A stretch of DNA of 64,000 nucleotides from Hyphomicrobiales bacterium (GCA_016710435.1 JADJVV010000001.1:2502501-2566500), one strand, 5' to 3'. Counted from the first letter of the stretch, positions 32,197 to 41,072 are shown. The notes: generated by a model not told the origin, from the letters alone. A program made the numbers and translations.

Positions 32197-32795
32197 AGCG
32201 CGTGCCTCCGCTTGAAACCCTGTGGCAGCACGTAGTCTGCCGCGAGACGCTCCACCGGATCAATTTCGCCCCGCGCCAGACCTTCGAGTGTCGCGCGGTA
32301 GCGTTGAGCGGCTTGGGCCAGAGTGTCGGCGCTTTGCTTGCGCGCACCATAAATGACGAAGGGGGCGAGATAGGCCATGCCGCAGAGATATGCTGTCTGG
32401 TTGAAAGGCGTGAGCAGTTCCTCGATGGTGAAGCGGTTGCGGCCCTGCGGGTGATAGTAGGTCTCAAGGCCGCCGGTGCTGATGGCGGTCATCATGTATT
32501 TGCCCGACAACTTGTCGCCGCCCGTGCCATAGGCCCAACCGGACTCGAGCACGATGTCCAGCCATTCCTTGATGATGGCGGGCGCGGAATACCAGTAGAA
32601 CGGATGTTGCAGCACGACGAGGTCGTGGGCCAGCAGCACCGCCTGTTCCGCCACCACGTCGATGTTGAAATCGGGATAGATGGCATAGAGGTCGCGCACC
32701 GTCACGCCAGCGATGTCCTGCGCCGCCGCGTTCAGCGCGTGCTGGGCAATGGACTGTGAGGAACGGGGGTGGGCAATGAGGACGAGGATGCGCAT
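32193..32795 (-). CDS. KefF-like NAD(P)H:quinone oxidoreductase, Kef ancillary protein
   Basis: 200 aa flavodoxin-like protein. It starts MRILVLIAHPRSSQS (flavin phosphate-binding) and holds VVLQHPFYWYSAPAIIKEWLD and GWAYGTGGDKLSGK, all typical of KefF/KefG/MdaB. KefF binds KefC and activates efflux while reducing quinones. Its gene overlaps kefC by ATGA, the expected partner order. The upstream P-type ATPase gene ends 16 bases before, so the three form one transcript. Confidence 0.9.
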   Translation of the reverse strand: MRILVLIAHPRSSQSIAQHALNAAAQDIAGVTVRDLYAIYPDFNIDVVAEQAVLLAHDLVVLQHPFYWYSAPAIIKEWLDIVLESGWAYGTGGDKLSGKYMMTAISTGGLETYYHPQGRNRFTIEELLTPFNQTAYLCGMAYLAPFVIYGARKQSADTLAQAAQRYRATLEGLARGEIDPVERLAADYVLPQGFKRRHAL

Positions 32796-32811
32796 GCCGC
32801 CTGTACTATGG

Positions 32812-35337
32812 TCAGCTTTCTGCCGCTTGTGAAGTGCGCCGCGCATGCCGGAAGGGCGACCAGAGCGCCTTCAATCCTTCGAGCACAACCAGCAGTCCCG
32901 CCGCGGCTGCCACGGAAAGCCCCATGTGCATCCAGGTGAGGGGACTGAAGCGGAACAGTGTTGCCGCCGGTGCCCAGAACAGGCTGGCCGCCATCACCGT
33001 GAACACCAGCATTAGCACGGCGGTGAGCGCCCGGTTGCCCCGAGTGAACGTGTCCAGCAGCGAGGCGGAAAAATTGCGGTCGACGAAGATGAGTGCAATG
33101 ACGGAGAAGACCAGCGTCATGAAGGTCAGGGTGCGCACCGCGTCTGCTGTCATCCCAGCCCAATGGGCATAGGCATAGACGGCTGCCACCAAGGCCAGCG
33201 TCAGTCCACCCTGAACGGCGCTCCACGCCAGGAGCGCCGCATCAAACAGCGGTTCTGAGAGCGTTCGGGGCGGCCGGTTCATGGTGTCGCGCTCCTCGCC
33301 TTCCGCTTCGAAGGCGAGCGAACAGACGGGGTCGATCACCATTTCGAGGAAGGCGATGTGGATGGGCGTGAACAGCACCGGCAGGCCGAAGAGCAGGGGT
33401 GTAAGCGCCAGTCCCGCGATGGGAATATGCACGGAAAGAATGAAGCCCATGGCCTTGCGCAGATTGTCATAGATGCGCCGGCCGAGCGAGACAGCCTTCA
33501 CGATGGAGCCGAAGTCATCGTCCAGCAACACGATGGCAGAGGCCTCCCGCGCCACGTCCGTGCCGCGTCCGCCCATGGCGATGCCGATGTGAGCCGCTTT
33601 AAGGGAAGGCGCGTCATTCACGCCGTCGCCCGTCATGGCCACAATGTCGCCCAGCGATTTCAGCGTGCGGACAATGCGCAATTTCTGATGCGGCAACACG
33701 CGCGCGAAAATGGACGTGGATGAGACGAGGGCCCGCATGTCCTCATCGGAACAGGTTTCCACGTCCGCGCCAGTGGCCACAGTTCCAGCTGGAAATCCCG
33801 CCTTGTCCGCGATGGCCCGTGCAGTGACGGGATAGTCGCCCGTGATCATGATGACGCGGATGCCCGCAGAGCGGCATTGCCGCATGGCATCCGGCACGCT
33901 GGCGCGGAGCGGATCGGAGAGCCCCGCCAAACCTTCAAAGTCAAAGCGAAAACCCCGCGGCGTGGCGGGCAGGGAACCGCGGTGATGGGCGCGAGCCACG
34001 CCCAGAACGCGCAGGCCTTGACCTGCCATGGCATCAGCGGCGCGCGCCATGGCCTCGCGTTGCCGGGGACCGAGTTTGCACAATCGCGCAATGGCTTCCG
34101 GTGCGCCCTTCGCCGCCACGACAAGGTGCCCTGCGGAATCGTTCCAAACTTGCGTGACGGCGAGCAACTCCGGTTTCAGTCCGTAGTTGCGCTTCAGTGA
34201 CAATCCATCCCGCGCAAAGGGCGCGCGCATTGCAAAGGCATGATCCATGGGATCGAAGGCTTCTGGCGCGGACGCGAGCGCACCCGCTCCAAGCAAGGGC
34301 ATGGCGTGTGGAGGGGGAGCGGCGTCCACTTCGGTCATCCCGCCGCGCACCTGCCACACCTGCGTGACCTGCATGCGGTTCTCGGTCAGCGTGCCCGTCT
34401 TGTCGGTGCACAGCACCGTGGCAGAGCCCAGCGTTTCAATGGCGGCGGCGCGGCGCGTCAGCACCTGCGAGCGCGACAGGCGCCACGCCCCCATGGCCAT
34501 GAATACAGTGAGCACCACGGGAAACTCTTCCGGCAGCATGGACATGCCCACGGCGATCCCTGAAAGCGCCGCGTCCAGCCAATTTCCCCGCAACACGCCA
34601 TGCAGCAGCACGAGCAGAATGCTGACTGATATTCCCGCGACGGCGAATAATTTCACCATGCGCCGCGTCTGCATCTGCAGATGGGGCGGCTCCATGTCGA
34701 TGCTGCGCAAGGCTTGGCCAATCTTGCCGATCTCGCTGTTCGCGCCTGTCGCCGCAACGATGGCGCGTCCGCTGCCGCGTACCACAAGGGCGCCCGCAAA
34801 AATCAGACCGTCACGGCCACCGGCCGCCGCTGTCTGCTTTTGCACGGGGATGGATTCACCTGTGAGCAGGCTCTCATCCACATGCAGCTCGCTGGCGGTC
34901 ACAAGTGTTGCGTCAGCGGCAATGCGGTCGCCTTCGCCGACAAGCAGCAGATCGCCACGTACCACATCACGCCCGGCGATACGCACCATGGTTCCATCGC
35001 GGACCACCAGCGCGCGCGGACTCGTGAGGTCGCGCAATGCCTCCAGCACCCGTTCCGTGCGCGTTTCCTGAATGACCGTGATGAAGATGGACAGGCTGGC
35101 GAAGGCCAGAAGGATCAGGGCTTCGGCTAGGTCACCAATGAGAAGATAGATGACACCACCTGCAAGCAGCAGCGCCAGCATGGGTTCCCGGAGCACGTCC
35201 ACGATCACGCGGAACGCCGTGCGCCTTTCGGGACGTGGCAGTTCATTTGGCCCTTCGGCCTGCAGGCGGCGAGCGGCGTCAGCCGAGGTCAGGCCTTCGG
35301 CTTGAAATGTTTGCGCTCGCTCATCCTGCACTTGCAT
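32812..35337 (-). CDS. Cation-transporting P-type ATPase (type II, Ca2+/Na+-like)
   Basis: 841 aa. Order: cytoplasmic N-terminal domain (LTSADAARRLQAEGPNEL), actuator TGES (LLTGESIPVQ), TM4 with SMLPEEFPVVL, phosphorylation motif CTDKTGTLTEN, nucleotide motif KGAPEAIARLC, hinge MTGDGVNDAPSLKAAHIGIA, six or so C-terminal helices. PEEFP replaces the classic PEGLP of SERCA-type pumps, common in bacterial members whose ion is uncertain. Transport is probably calcium or another divalent or monovalent cation. Upstream of kefF-kefC, it suggests a cation-homeostasis operon. Confidence 0.93.
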   Translation of the reverse strand: MQVQDERAQTFQAEGLTSADAARRLQAEGPNELPRPERRTAFRVIVDVLREPMLALLLAGGVIYLLIGDLAEALILLAFASLSIFITVIQETRTERVLEALRDLTSPRALVVRDGTMVRIAGRDVVRGDLLLVGEGDRIAADATLVTASELHVDESLLTGESIPVQKQTAAAGGRDGLIFAGALVVRGSGRAIVAATGANSEIGKIGQALRSIDMEPPHLQMQTRRMVKLFAVAGISVSILLVLLHGVLRGNWLDAALSGIAVGMSMLPEEFPVVLTVFMAMGAWRLSRSQVLTRRAAAIETLGSATVLCTDKTGTLTENRMQVTQVWQVRGGMTEVDAAPPPHAMPLLGAGALASAPEAFDPMDHAFAMRAPFARDGLSLKRNYGLKPELLAVTQVWNDSAGHLVVAAKGAPEAIARLCKLGPRQREAMARAADAMAGQGLRVLGVARAHHRGSLPATPRGFRFDFEGLAGLSDPLRASVPDAMRQCRSAGIRVIMITGDYPVTARAIADKAGFPAGTVATGADVETCSDEDMRALVSSTSIFARVLPHQKLRIVRTLKSLGDIVAMTGDGVNDAPSLKAAHIGIAMGGRGTDVAREASAIVLLDDDFGSIVKAVSLGRRIYDNLRKAMGFILSVHIPIAGLALTPLLFGLPVLFTPIHIAFLEMVIDPVCSLAFEAEGEERDTMNRPPRTLSEPLFDAALLAWSAVQGGLTLALVAAVYAYAHWAGMTADAVRTLTFMTLVFSVIALIFVDRNFSASLLDTFTRGNRALTAVLMLVFTVMAASLFWAPAATLFRFSPLTWMHMGLSVAAAAGLLVVLEGLKALWSPFRHARRTSQAAES

Positions 35338-35403
35338 CCGGTGAAATGTAGTCGGCCCGGCGCGGTGCGTCCATGACAGGCGTCAAGGCCGCCCGCAGGG
35401 CCA

Positions 35404-35438
35404 ACGAAAAACCGCCCCGGCTTGCGCAGGGGCGGTTT
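35404..35438 (-). terminator. Intrinsic terminator of sciP
   Basis: AAACCGCCCC (35409-35418) pairs with GGGGCGGTTT (35429-35438); on the minus strand the stem continues into TTTTTCGTT. It is 24 bases past the sciP stop. Confidence 0.93.
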
Positions 35439-35461
35439 CTGATTTCTGCCGGAGGCCGGAC

Positions 35462-35737
35462 TCAGGAGCGGTATTGCTGGATGCGCGTGGTGCGCAGGCC
35501 TGCAAGGCCGTTCTTGTCGAGGGCGCGTTGCCACGAAAGATATTCTTCCGTTGTCAGCGTGTAGCGCTCGCAGGCTTCCTCGAGAGAGAGGAGACCGCCG
35601 CGCACCGCTGCCACGACTTCAGCTTTTCGCCGGATCACCCAGCGATGGCTGCCAGGCGGGGGCAGGTCGGCGATTGTCAGCGGGCTCCCATCGGGGCCGA
35701 TGACGTAATTGACGCGGGGACGCAACTGACCGTTCAT
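35462..35737 (-). CDS. sciP: CtrA inhibitor SciP (DUF1153)
   Basis: 91 aa with the highly conserved DUF1153 body: VIGPDGSPLTIADLPPP, RWVIRRKAEVVAAVRGGL, LSLEEACERYTLTTEEYLSW and the end GLAGLRTTRIQQYR. SciP binds CtrA (and DNA) and blocks CtrA-dependent transcription in G1, closing a feedback loop. ATG 35737 gives the usual short N-terminus; GTG 35749 is an alternative. A CtrA-like box lies about 82 bases upstream, matching known CtrA activation of sciP. Together with chpT and ctrA it makes a compact CtrA control cluster. Confidence 0.97.
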   Translation of the reverse strand: MNGQLRPRVNYVIGPDGSPLTIADLPPPGSHRWVIRRKAEVVAAVRGGLLSLEEACERYTLTTEEYLSWQRALDKNGLAGLRTTRIQQYRS

Positions 35738-35818
35738 ACGCAAACTCACTCACACACACCGGGCCTGCGCAACTGGCGCTTCACTGGCCCAACTGACAGT
35801 CACCCTACGTGGGGCAAC

Positions 35819-35833
35819 TTAATTTTGGCCTAA
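35819..35833 (-). promoter_or_regulatory. CtrA-like binding site upstream of sciP
   Basis: Minus strand TTAG, seven bases, TTAA followed by G: one mismatch in the first half of TTAA-N7-TTAA. Position about 82 bases before the sciP ATG suits an activator site. Confidence 0.55.
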
Positions 35834-35984
35834 ACGCTTATGAAGAAAGTCCAAATTCAGGTGGATGGAATGGAGCATTTTGGAACAGACGGACATCATT
35901 TCTGCCTCCTGGAGTTGAAATGGAGGCGAATTGCGCCTGAACGCCCCTGTTGCCTTTGTCGCACGCCGCCGCCATGTAGGCGCC

Positions 35985-37139
35985 ATGACGCTGTCGCTTT
36001 CACCTGAGGTTCTGGCCCTCGTCCACGGGGCCATGGCGCTGCCTGGCGACCCGGCGCGGCACCGGGTGGTGTGCGCCATGTCGGGCGGCGTCGATTCGTC
36101 CGTGGCAGCAGCCCTGTTGAAGGCGGCGGGATATGACGTCGTGGGCATCACCCTGCAGCTTTACGACCATGGCGAGGCGATCCGGCGGAAGGGCGCCTGC
36201 TGCGCCGGGCAGGACATTCACGATGCACGCCGCGTCGCGGCCGCCCTCGGCATTCCCCACTACGTGCTCGATTTCGAATCGCGCTTCCGCGAATCCGTGA
36301 TCGACGATTTCGTCTCGTCTTATGTACAGGGCGCGACACCCATTCCCTGTGTCCGCTGCAACCAGACCGTCAAGTTCGCCGATCTTCTGGGCTACGCCCG
36401 CGATCTCGATGCAAGTGCGTTGGCCACAGGCCATTATATCGAGAGCCGCACCCGCGCCGATGGCCGCCGCGATCTGGTGACGCCGCAGGACATGGCGCGC
36501 GACCAGAGCTACTTCCTCTTCGCAACAACGCAGGCCCAGGCCGACTTCCTGCGCTTTCCGCTCGGCCGCTTGCCCAAGAGCGAGACGCGCGCGCTTGCGG
36601 CGGAGCTGGGACTGGTGGTCGCCGAAAAACCCGACAGCCAGGACATCTGCTTCGTGCCGGACGGCAACTATGCCGACCTCATCCTCAAGCTGCGGCCGGA
36701 TGCTGCGGAAGCGGGCGACATCGTGCATGTGGATGGACATGTGCTCGGCCGTCATGCCGGCATCATCCATTTCACCATCGGCCAGCGCCGCGGCCTTGGC
36801 ATTGCCAGCGGCGAGCCGCTCTTCGTGGTCAGGCTCGATGCCGGGAAGAAGCAGGTGATTGTTGGTCCGCGCGAGGCGCTGAAGCGCCACGACATCGCGC
36901 TCGCCGACGTCAATTGGCTGGGCGATGCGCCGCTGGCGGATGATCCGCTACCTGTCTTTGCCAAAATCCGCTCCAGCCGTCCGCCGGTGGAGGCCACCGT
37001 GCGCCGCGTCGGCACAGGCGCCAGCGTCTCGATCCTCGCAGGGGAGTACGGCGTGTCTCCCGGGCAGGCTTGTGTGCTCTACGATGGACTTGGTTCCAGC
37101 GCGCGTCTGCTGGGCGGTGGATTCATTTCACCGAATTGA
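35985..37139 (+). CDS. mnmA: tRNA-specific 2-thiouridylase MnmA
   Basis: 384 aa. The PP-loop AMSGGVDSSVAAAL (residues 31-44) activates uridine, the thiol motif PIPCVRCNQTVKF holds the first catalytic Cys, and DSQDICFVPDG the second; a C-terminal OB-like domain follows. MnmA makes 2-thiouridine at U34 of tRNA-Lys, Glu and Gln. ATG 35985 is chosen because the extra 18 residues from 35931 lack similarity. It is divergent from sciP, a pairing seen in other alphaproteobacteria. Confidence 0.96.
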   Translation: MTLSLSPEVLALVHGAMALPGDPARHRVVCAMSGGVDSSVAAALLKAAGYDVVGITLQLYDHGEAIRRKGACCAGQDIHDARRVAAALGIPHYVLDFESRFRESVIDDFVSSYVQGATPIPCVRCNQTVKFADLLGYARDLDASALATGHYIESRTRADGRRDLVTPQDMARDQSYFLFATTQAQADFLRFPLGRLPKSETRALAAELGLVVAEKPDSQDICFVPDGNYADLILKLRPDAAEAGDIVHVDGHVLGRHAGIIHFTIGQRRGLGIASGEPLFVVRLDAGKKQVIVGPREALKRHDIALADVNWLGDAPLADDPLPVFAKIRSSRPPVEATVRRVGTGASVSILAGEYGVSPGQACVLYDGLGSSARLLGGGFISPN

Positions 37140-37190
37140 CACAAGTGCCCTGCACCTTCCGCGGTCATCACGAACGCCAGAGGGAATCCC

Positions 37191-37832
37191 ATGCGCCAAT
37201 CACCGAAGATCGAAGCCCTCAACGCCACCGACGTGCAGAAGGCCTACCGCCGCTGGGCCCCATTTTACGACCAGACCTTCGGCAAGCTCGTTGAGGCGGG
37301 GGTGCAGCAAACGGTGGCCCGCGCCAACCAGTTCAAGGGCCGCCTGCTCGAAGTGGGCGTGGGCACGGGCCTCGCGCTGCCACATTACGCGCCACATCTT
37401 TCGGTCACGGGCATTGATGTTTCGGCCGACATGCTGGCCAAGGCGCGGCAGCGCGTGGGCGAGGAAAGTCTCTCCAACATCGAATCCCTTCTCGAAATGG
37501 ATGCCACCGCGCTTACCCTGGAGGATGCGAGCTTCGATGTGGCGGCCGCCATGTATGTGATCACCGTGGTGCCCGATCCCGCGCGCGTGATGCACGAGAT
37601 GGCCCGCGTGGTGAAGCCCGGCGGCACGGTGCTTGTGGCAAGCCACTTCTCCACGCAAGGCATCACCGGCGTGATCGAGCGCGGCCTCGCCAAGCAGGCA
37701 CCGCGGTTGGGCTGGCGGCCCGAGTTTCCCATCGATACCGTTCTCGTCAGCGACAAGCTGCGCCTCGTGAGCCTCCAGCCGATCAAGCCGCTGGGTTTCT
37801 TCACGCTGCTTGAATTCCGCCGTCAGAGCTGA
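37191..37832 (+). CDS. pmtA: Phosphatidylethanolamine N-methyltransferase PmtA
   Basis: 213 aa class I SAM methyltransferase. The first motif LLEVGVGTGLALPHY (residues about 52-66), acidic VTGIDVSADML and DPARVMHEMARVVKPGGTVL are clear. The N-terminal segment DVQKAYRRWAPFYDQTFGKL is typical of Rhodobacter-type PmtA, which methylates phosphatidylethanolamine three times to phosphatidylcholine at the inner membrane. The neighbour pcs makes the same lipid by another route, which strengthens the assignment. AGGGAA lies 6 nt before the ATG. Confidence 0.87.
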   Translation: MRQSPKIEALNATDVQKAYRRWAPFYDQTFGKLVEAGVQQTVARANQFKGRLLEVGVGTGLALPHYAPHLSVTGIDVSADMLAKARQRVGEESLSNIESLLEMDATALTLEDASFDVAAAMYVITVVPDPARVMHEMARVVKPGGTVLVASHFSTQGITGVIERGLAKQAPRLGWRPEFPIDTVLVSDKLRLVSLQPIKPLGFFTLLEFRRQS

Positions 37833-37916
37833 TTTCGGCCCTTAACTGAAAACCCAAGGAGCGTTGCGGGGCAGGGCGGGCTTCCCTATAGTCGCGGAAA
37901 AAGGAACCACACCACC

Positions 37917-38738
37917 GTGGCCAAACTCCACCGCAATGCGCAGCTCGAGAAAGACATCAAGAAGGGCATCGCCTGGTCGGTCCACGCCTTTACGACCTTT
38001 GGCATCGTCGCCGGCTTTCTCGCCCTCGTCGCCGTCCTGAAGAACGACGCCTTCACCGCCTTCATCTGGCTTGGCGTGGCGCTGTTCGTGGATGGCGTGG
38101 ATGGCTCACTCGCGCGCAAGGCCCGCGTCACGGAATACACACCCAATTTCGACGGTGCCTCCCTCGACCTGGTGATCGACTACTTCACTTATGTCGCCGT
38201 GCCTGCCCTGATGATCTACTGGTTCAACATGGTGCCGCTGGAATTCATCTTTTCCGGCAGCACCTGGAGCCTCATCGCCGCCGTCATCATCATGGCGGTG
38301 TCGTGCTACACCTTCGCCAATGTCGGGATGAAATCATCCGACTACTATTTCGTCGGCTTCCCGGCGATCTGGAACGTGGTGGTGCTCTACTTCTATCTGC
38401 TGGGCACGGGAGCGGTCACAAACCTCATCACGGTGGTGGTCCTCGCCGTGCTCACCTTCATTCCCGTCAAGTTCGTGCACCCCCTGCGGGTGAGCCACTG
38501 GCGCTCATGGACCATCCCCATGACCGTGCTCTGGGCGGCCATGACGCTGAGCCTCATCATCTCCAAGAAGTTCCCGGAAAACGACGGCATCGTCGAGACC
38601 ATCGAGGTCTGGCTTTTCGGTCTTGCATCCTTGTATTTCGCGGCGATTTCGCTGTGGCGCACCTTCATTCTGGGCGACAAGGGCGAGGACGAAGACGACG
38701 GCGAGGAAACAAAGCCGCAGCCGCAATCACCTGCTTGA
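37917..38738 (+). CDS. pcs: Phosphatidylcholine synthase Pcs
   Basis: 273 aa integral membrane protein of the CDP-alcohol phosphatidyltransferase family. The catalytic motif DG-x2-AR-x8-G-x3-D-x3-D is present in VDGSLARKARVT...FDGASLDLVID (about residues 59-87). Eight or so helices follow. Pcs condenses CDP-diacylglycerol with choline to phosphatidylcholine, so it needs choline from the environment. It starts with GTG 37917; AAGGA lies 11 nt upstream. Its C-terminal tail is charged and disordered. With pmtA it gives two routes to the same lipid. Confidence 0.94.
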   Translation: MAKLHRNAQLEKDIKKGIAWSVHAFTTFGIVAGFLALVAVLKNDAFTAFIWLGVALFVDGVDGSLARKARVTEYTPNFDGASLDLVIDYFTYVAVPALMIYWFNMVPLEFIFSGSTWSLIAAVIIMAVSCYTFANVGMKSSDYYFVGFPAIWNVVVLYFYLLGTGAVTNLITVVVLAVLTFIPVKFVHPLRVSHWRSWTIPMTVLWAAMTLSLIISKKFPENDGIVETIEVWLFGLASLYFAAISLWRTFILGDKGEDEDDGEETKPQPQSPA

Positions 38739-38739
38739 C

Positions 38740-38757
38740 GGGGGCGGGTGCGCCCCC
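38740..38757 (+). terminator. GC hairpin after pcs (weak terminator candidate)
   Basis: GGGGGCG (38740-38746) pairs with CGCCCCC (38751-38757), loop GGTG. No T tract follows, so function as a terminator is doubtful. Confidence 0.35.
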
Positions 38758-38775
38758 CTATATCGCCTCACCGAT

Positions 38776-38852
38776 GGCGGGGTAGCTCAGTTGGTTAGAG
38801 CACGGGAATCATAATCCTGGGGTCGGGGGTTCAACTCCCTCTCCCGCTACCA
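38776..38852 (+). tRNA. tRNA-Met (anticodon CAU, elongator type)
   Basis: Acceptor GGCGGGG faces TCCCGCT with wobble pairs at both ends; the D arm is GCTCAGTTGGTTAGAGC, the anticodon loop is ATCATAA, the T arm GGGGGTTCAACTCCC, with discriminator A and encoded CCA. The 77-nt length is normal. Ile2 (lysidine-modified CAU) cannot be excluded from sequence alone, but the pattern matches rhizobial elongator Met. Confidence 0.93.
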
Positions 38853-38896
38853 TCCTCCCACAAGAGGATTTTCATCGGCAGGGGTGCGCGGCTAGA

Positions 38897-39907
38897 ATGG
38901 TTCACATGCTCACCCGACGGTTTCTCCTGTCCACCGCTGCTCTTGGTCTCGCATCCCGTGCTTTGGCGCAGGATGCCGTGGTGCCTCTCCGCCTTGCCCT
39001 GATCGCGCCCCGCGCTGGCGATGACTATTTTGTCGGCTGTCGTGAAGGGGCATTGCAGGCCGCTGCCGAGGTGGCGGGCGCCCAACTCAGCTTCATGGCA
39101 CCACCGGAAGAGGATGCCACACGGCAAGCCGCCCTTGTCGATGACATTGTTGCACAACGCTATGATGCGATCCTCATTTCGCCCATTCCCTCAGACGTGG
39201 TGATTGCCGCCTGCGAGAAGGCCATCGCCGCCGGCCTGCGCGTGATCTCGTTCGATACGCCGCTGCCGCCGGGGGCCCGCCACCTTCATCTCCGCACGCC
39301 TGACGTGGCGGATGCAGCACCGGCTTTGCTGCAAGCCATGAACACGGCCCTTGGAAAAAAGGGCGAAGTGGCTCTTCTCTCCACCGCCCCGCAGCGCGCC
39401 GACCATCAGGCCTTCCTCAAGGCCTTGCAACATGAATGGCTGAAGCCCGACTACGAGAACCTGATCCTTATCACCACCGTCTTCGGCCAGAGCAACGTGC
39501 ATGTGGCCTACGCGGAGGCGCTCGCCATTGTGCAGGCCTATCCCAACCTGCGTGGCATCATTGCGCCCGATGCCCCGGCACTGATGGGTGCGGCCCGCGC
39601 GGTGCAGGATCTGGGCCGGACGCAAAGCATCAAGCTGACAGGTGTCGGCCTGCCGTCGCGGCTTGCGGGCCTCGTGCGCAATGGCGAGGTGCCCACCTTC
39701 ATCACCTGGAGTCCGGTGGACGTGGGTTATGCCGCGGCGCGCATCGCGCTCTCGATCCTCCGCAACGAGGAAGCGATCCTCGCCGATGCACCGCTTCGCG
39801 CAGGCAGGCTGGGTGAACTGGTGGTGGACAAGGGTGGCGTGGCCAAGGTGGCTGAACTCATCACCGTCGATGCCGCCTCGATCGACAAGTACGACGATCT
39901 CTTCTGA
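38897..39907 (+). CDS. Periplasmic substrate-binding protein, RbsB/Peripla_BP_4 type (orphan)
   Basis: 336 aa. A signal peptide (LTRRFLLSTAALGLASRALA, Arg pair suggests Tat or Sec) precedes a type I periplasmic-binding fold: LRLALIAPRAGDDYFVGCREGALQAA, AILISPIPSDVVIAACEKAI, VISFDTPLP. Sugar-binding ABC components have this look. No permease or ATPase is adjacent, so either it works with distant partners or it serves a signalling or scavenging role with the following flavoprotein. ATG 38906 is an alternative start. Confidence 0.8.
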   Translation: MVHMLTRRFLLSTAALGLASRALAQDAVVPLRLALIAPRAGDDYFVGCREGALQAAAEVAGAQLSFMAPPEEDATRQAALVDDIVAQRYDAILISPIPSDVVIAACEKAIAAGLRVISFDTPLPPGARHLHLRTPDVADAAPALLQAMNTALGKKGEVALLSTAPQRADHQAFLKALQHEWLKPDYENLILITTVFGQSNVHVAYAEALAIVQAYPNLRGIIAPDAPALMGAARAVQDLGRTQSIKLTGVGLPSRLAGLVRNGEVPTFITWSPVDVGYAAARIALSILRNEEAILADAPLRAGRLGELVVDKGGVAKVAELITVDAASIDKYDDLF

Positions 39908-39992
39908 CGCCGAAGGCTCGCGCCGCCGCGCATCGGAGCCTTGCACCGCAGCGCCATGGCAATTCAGCGCCGCGCCCGCTATGAAGGCGCCC

Positions 39993-41072
39993 ATGGTTCA
40001 AAGCGTTCTCATTGTCGGCGGCGGAATCCTAGGGGCATCGCTGGCCTTTCACCTGGCGGAAGCAGGCGCCGATGTGCGCCTTCTCGAGTCCGATCGCACA
40101 GTGGGTGGTGTCGCCACACCCAATTCCTGGGCCTGGATCAACGCCAGTTGGGGCAATGCGCCCGACTACTTCCGCCTCCGCCACGAATCCATGAAGCAGT
40201 GGCACAACCTCGATGCCCGCGTGCCCGGTCTGGTGTTGAACTGGTGCGGCGGCTTGCTGTGGGACTTGCCGGAAAAGGACCTTCTCGCCTACGCCGCCGA
40301 GCGCAACGCGCAAGGCTACGGCGTGCGCGTCATTGATGGCGCCGAAGTCCGCCGCATCGAACCAGCGCTGGCATCGCCGCCCGACCTTGCCGTTCATGTC
40401 GCGGGCGAAGGCGTCGTCGAACCGGTCCATGCCGTGGAACGGTTGCTGGCCGCCGCGCAGGCCAAGGGTGCAAAGGTTCTTCAGGGCACCACCGCGCGCT
40501 GGCTCATCGAAAGGAAGGGCCGCATCGTGGGTGTGATGACGGAGGAGGGCGACCTCGACGCCGACATCGTCGTGCTCGCCGCCGGTGCCTCCTGCCGCAA
40601 ATTGTTGAAGCATGTGGGACAGGACCTTGCGATGGATGAACCGCCGGGCCTGCTCGTGCACTCGGCACCAGCGCCCGAACTCCTGCGTGGCCTCGTCATG
40701 GCGCCGGAGCTTCACGTCCGCCAGACTGCCGATGGCCGGCTTGTGGCGGGCACGGACTTTGGCGGTACTGATCCCGGTGACAATCCGCAGGCCGCCGCAG
40801 ATGAACTCTTCACCAAGCTGAAAGCCTTTTTGCAGCACGGCGACACGCTGCAACTGGAACAGTTCACCGTTGGCTACCGTCCAACGCCGCGCGACGGTGT
40901 CTCCGCCATCGGCGCCATTCCGGCGATCGAAGGTCTCTACCTCTGCCTCACCCATTCCGGCATCACGCTGGCGCCAGCCCTTGGCTCATTCGGCGCGGCG
41001 GAGATCATGGGGCAGGGCCGCCACCCGCTCCTTGCACCATTCTCTCCTGGACGATTGCTCACACACACATGA
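39993..41072 (+). CDS. FAD-dependent oxidoreductase, D-amino acid oxidase family
   Basis: 359 aa. The FAD motif VLIVGGGILGASLAFHLAEAG (residues 5-25), a conserved WINASWG stretch and the C-terminal GYRPTPRDGVSAIG, LTHSGITLAPALG segments are typical of DAO/glycine oxidase-like proteins. The substrate is unknown. GAAGG lies 5 nt before ATG 39993; ATG 39981 is an alternative. It overlaps the HAD gene by ATGA. The binding protein-flavoprotein-phosphatase order suggests use of an amine or amino sugar, but that is a guess. Confidence 0.85.
   Translation: MVQSVLIVGGGILGASLAFHLAEAGADVRLLESDRTVGGVATPNSWAWINASWGNAPDYFRLRHESMKQWHNLDARVPGLVLNWCGGLLWDLPEKDLLAYAAERNAQGYGVRVIDGAEVRRIEPALASPPDLAVHVAGEGVVEPVHAVERLLAAAQAKGAKVLQGTTARWLIERKGRIVGVMTEEGDLDADIVVLAAGASCRKLLKHVGQDLAMDEPPGLLVHSAPAPELLRGLVMAPELHVRQTADGRLVAGTDFGGTDPGDNPQAAADELFTKLKAFLQHGDTLQLEQFTVGYRPTPRDGVSAIGAIPAIEGLYLCLTHSGITLAPALGSFGAAEIMGQGRHPLLAPFSPGRLLTHT

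Noticed and set aside
39642..39992. N-terminal extension of the flavoprotein to 39642
   Set aside because: It overlaps the binding-protein gene in another frame; GAAGG and the FAD motif fix the start near 39993.
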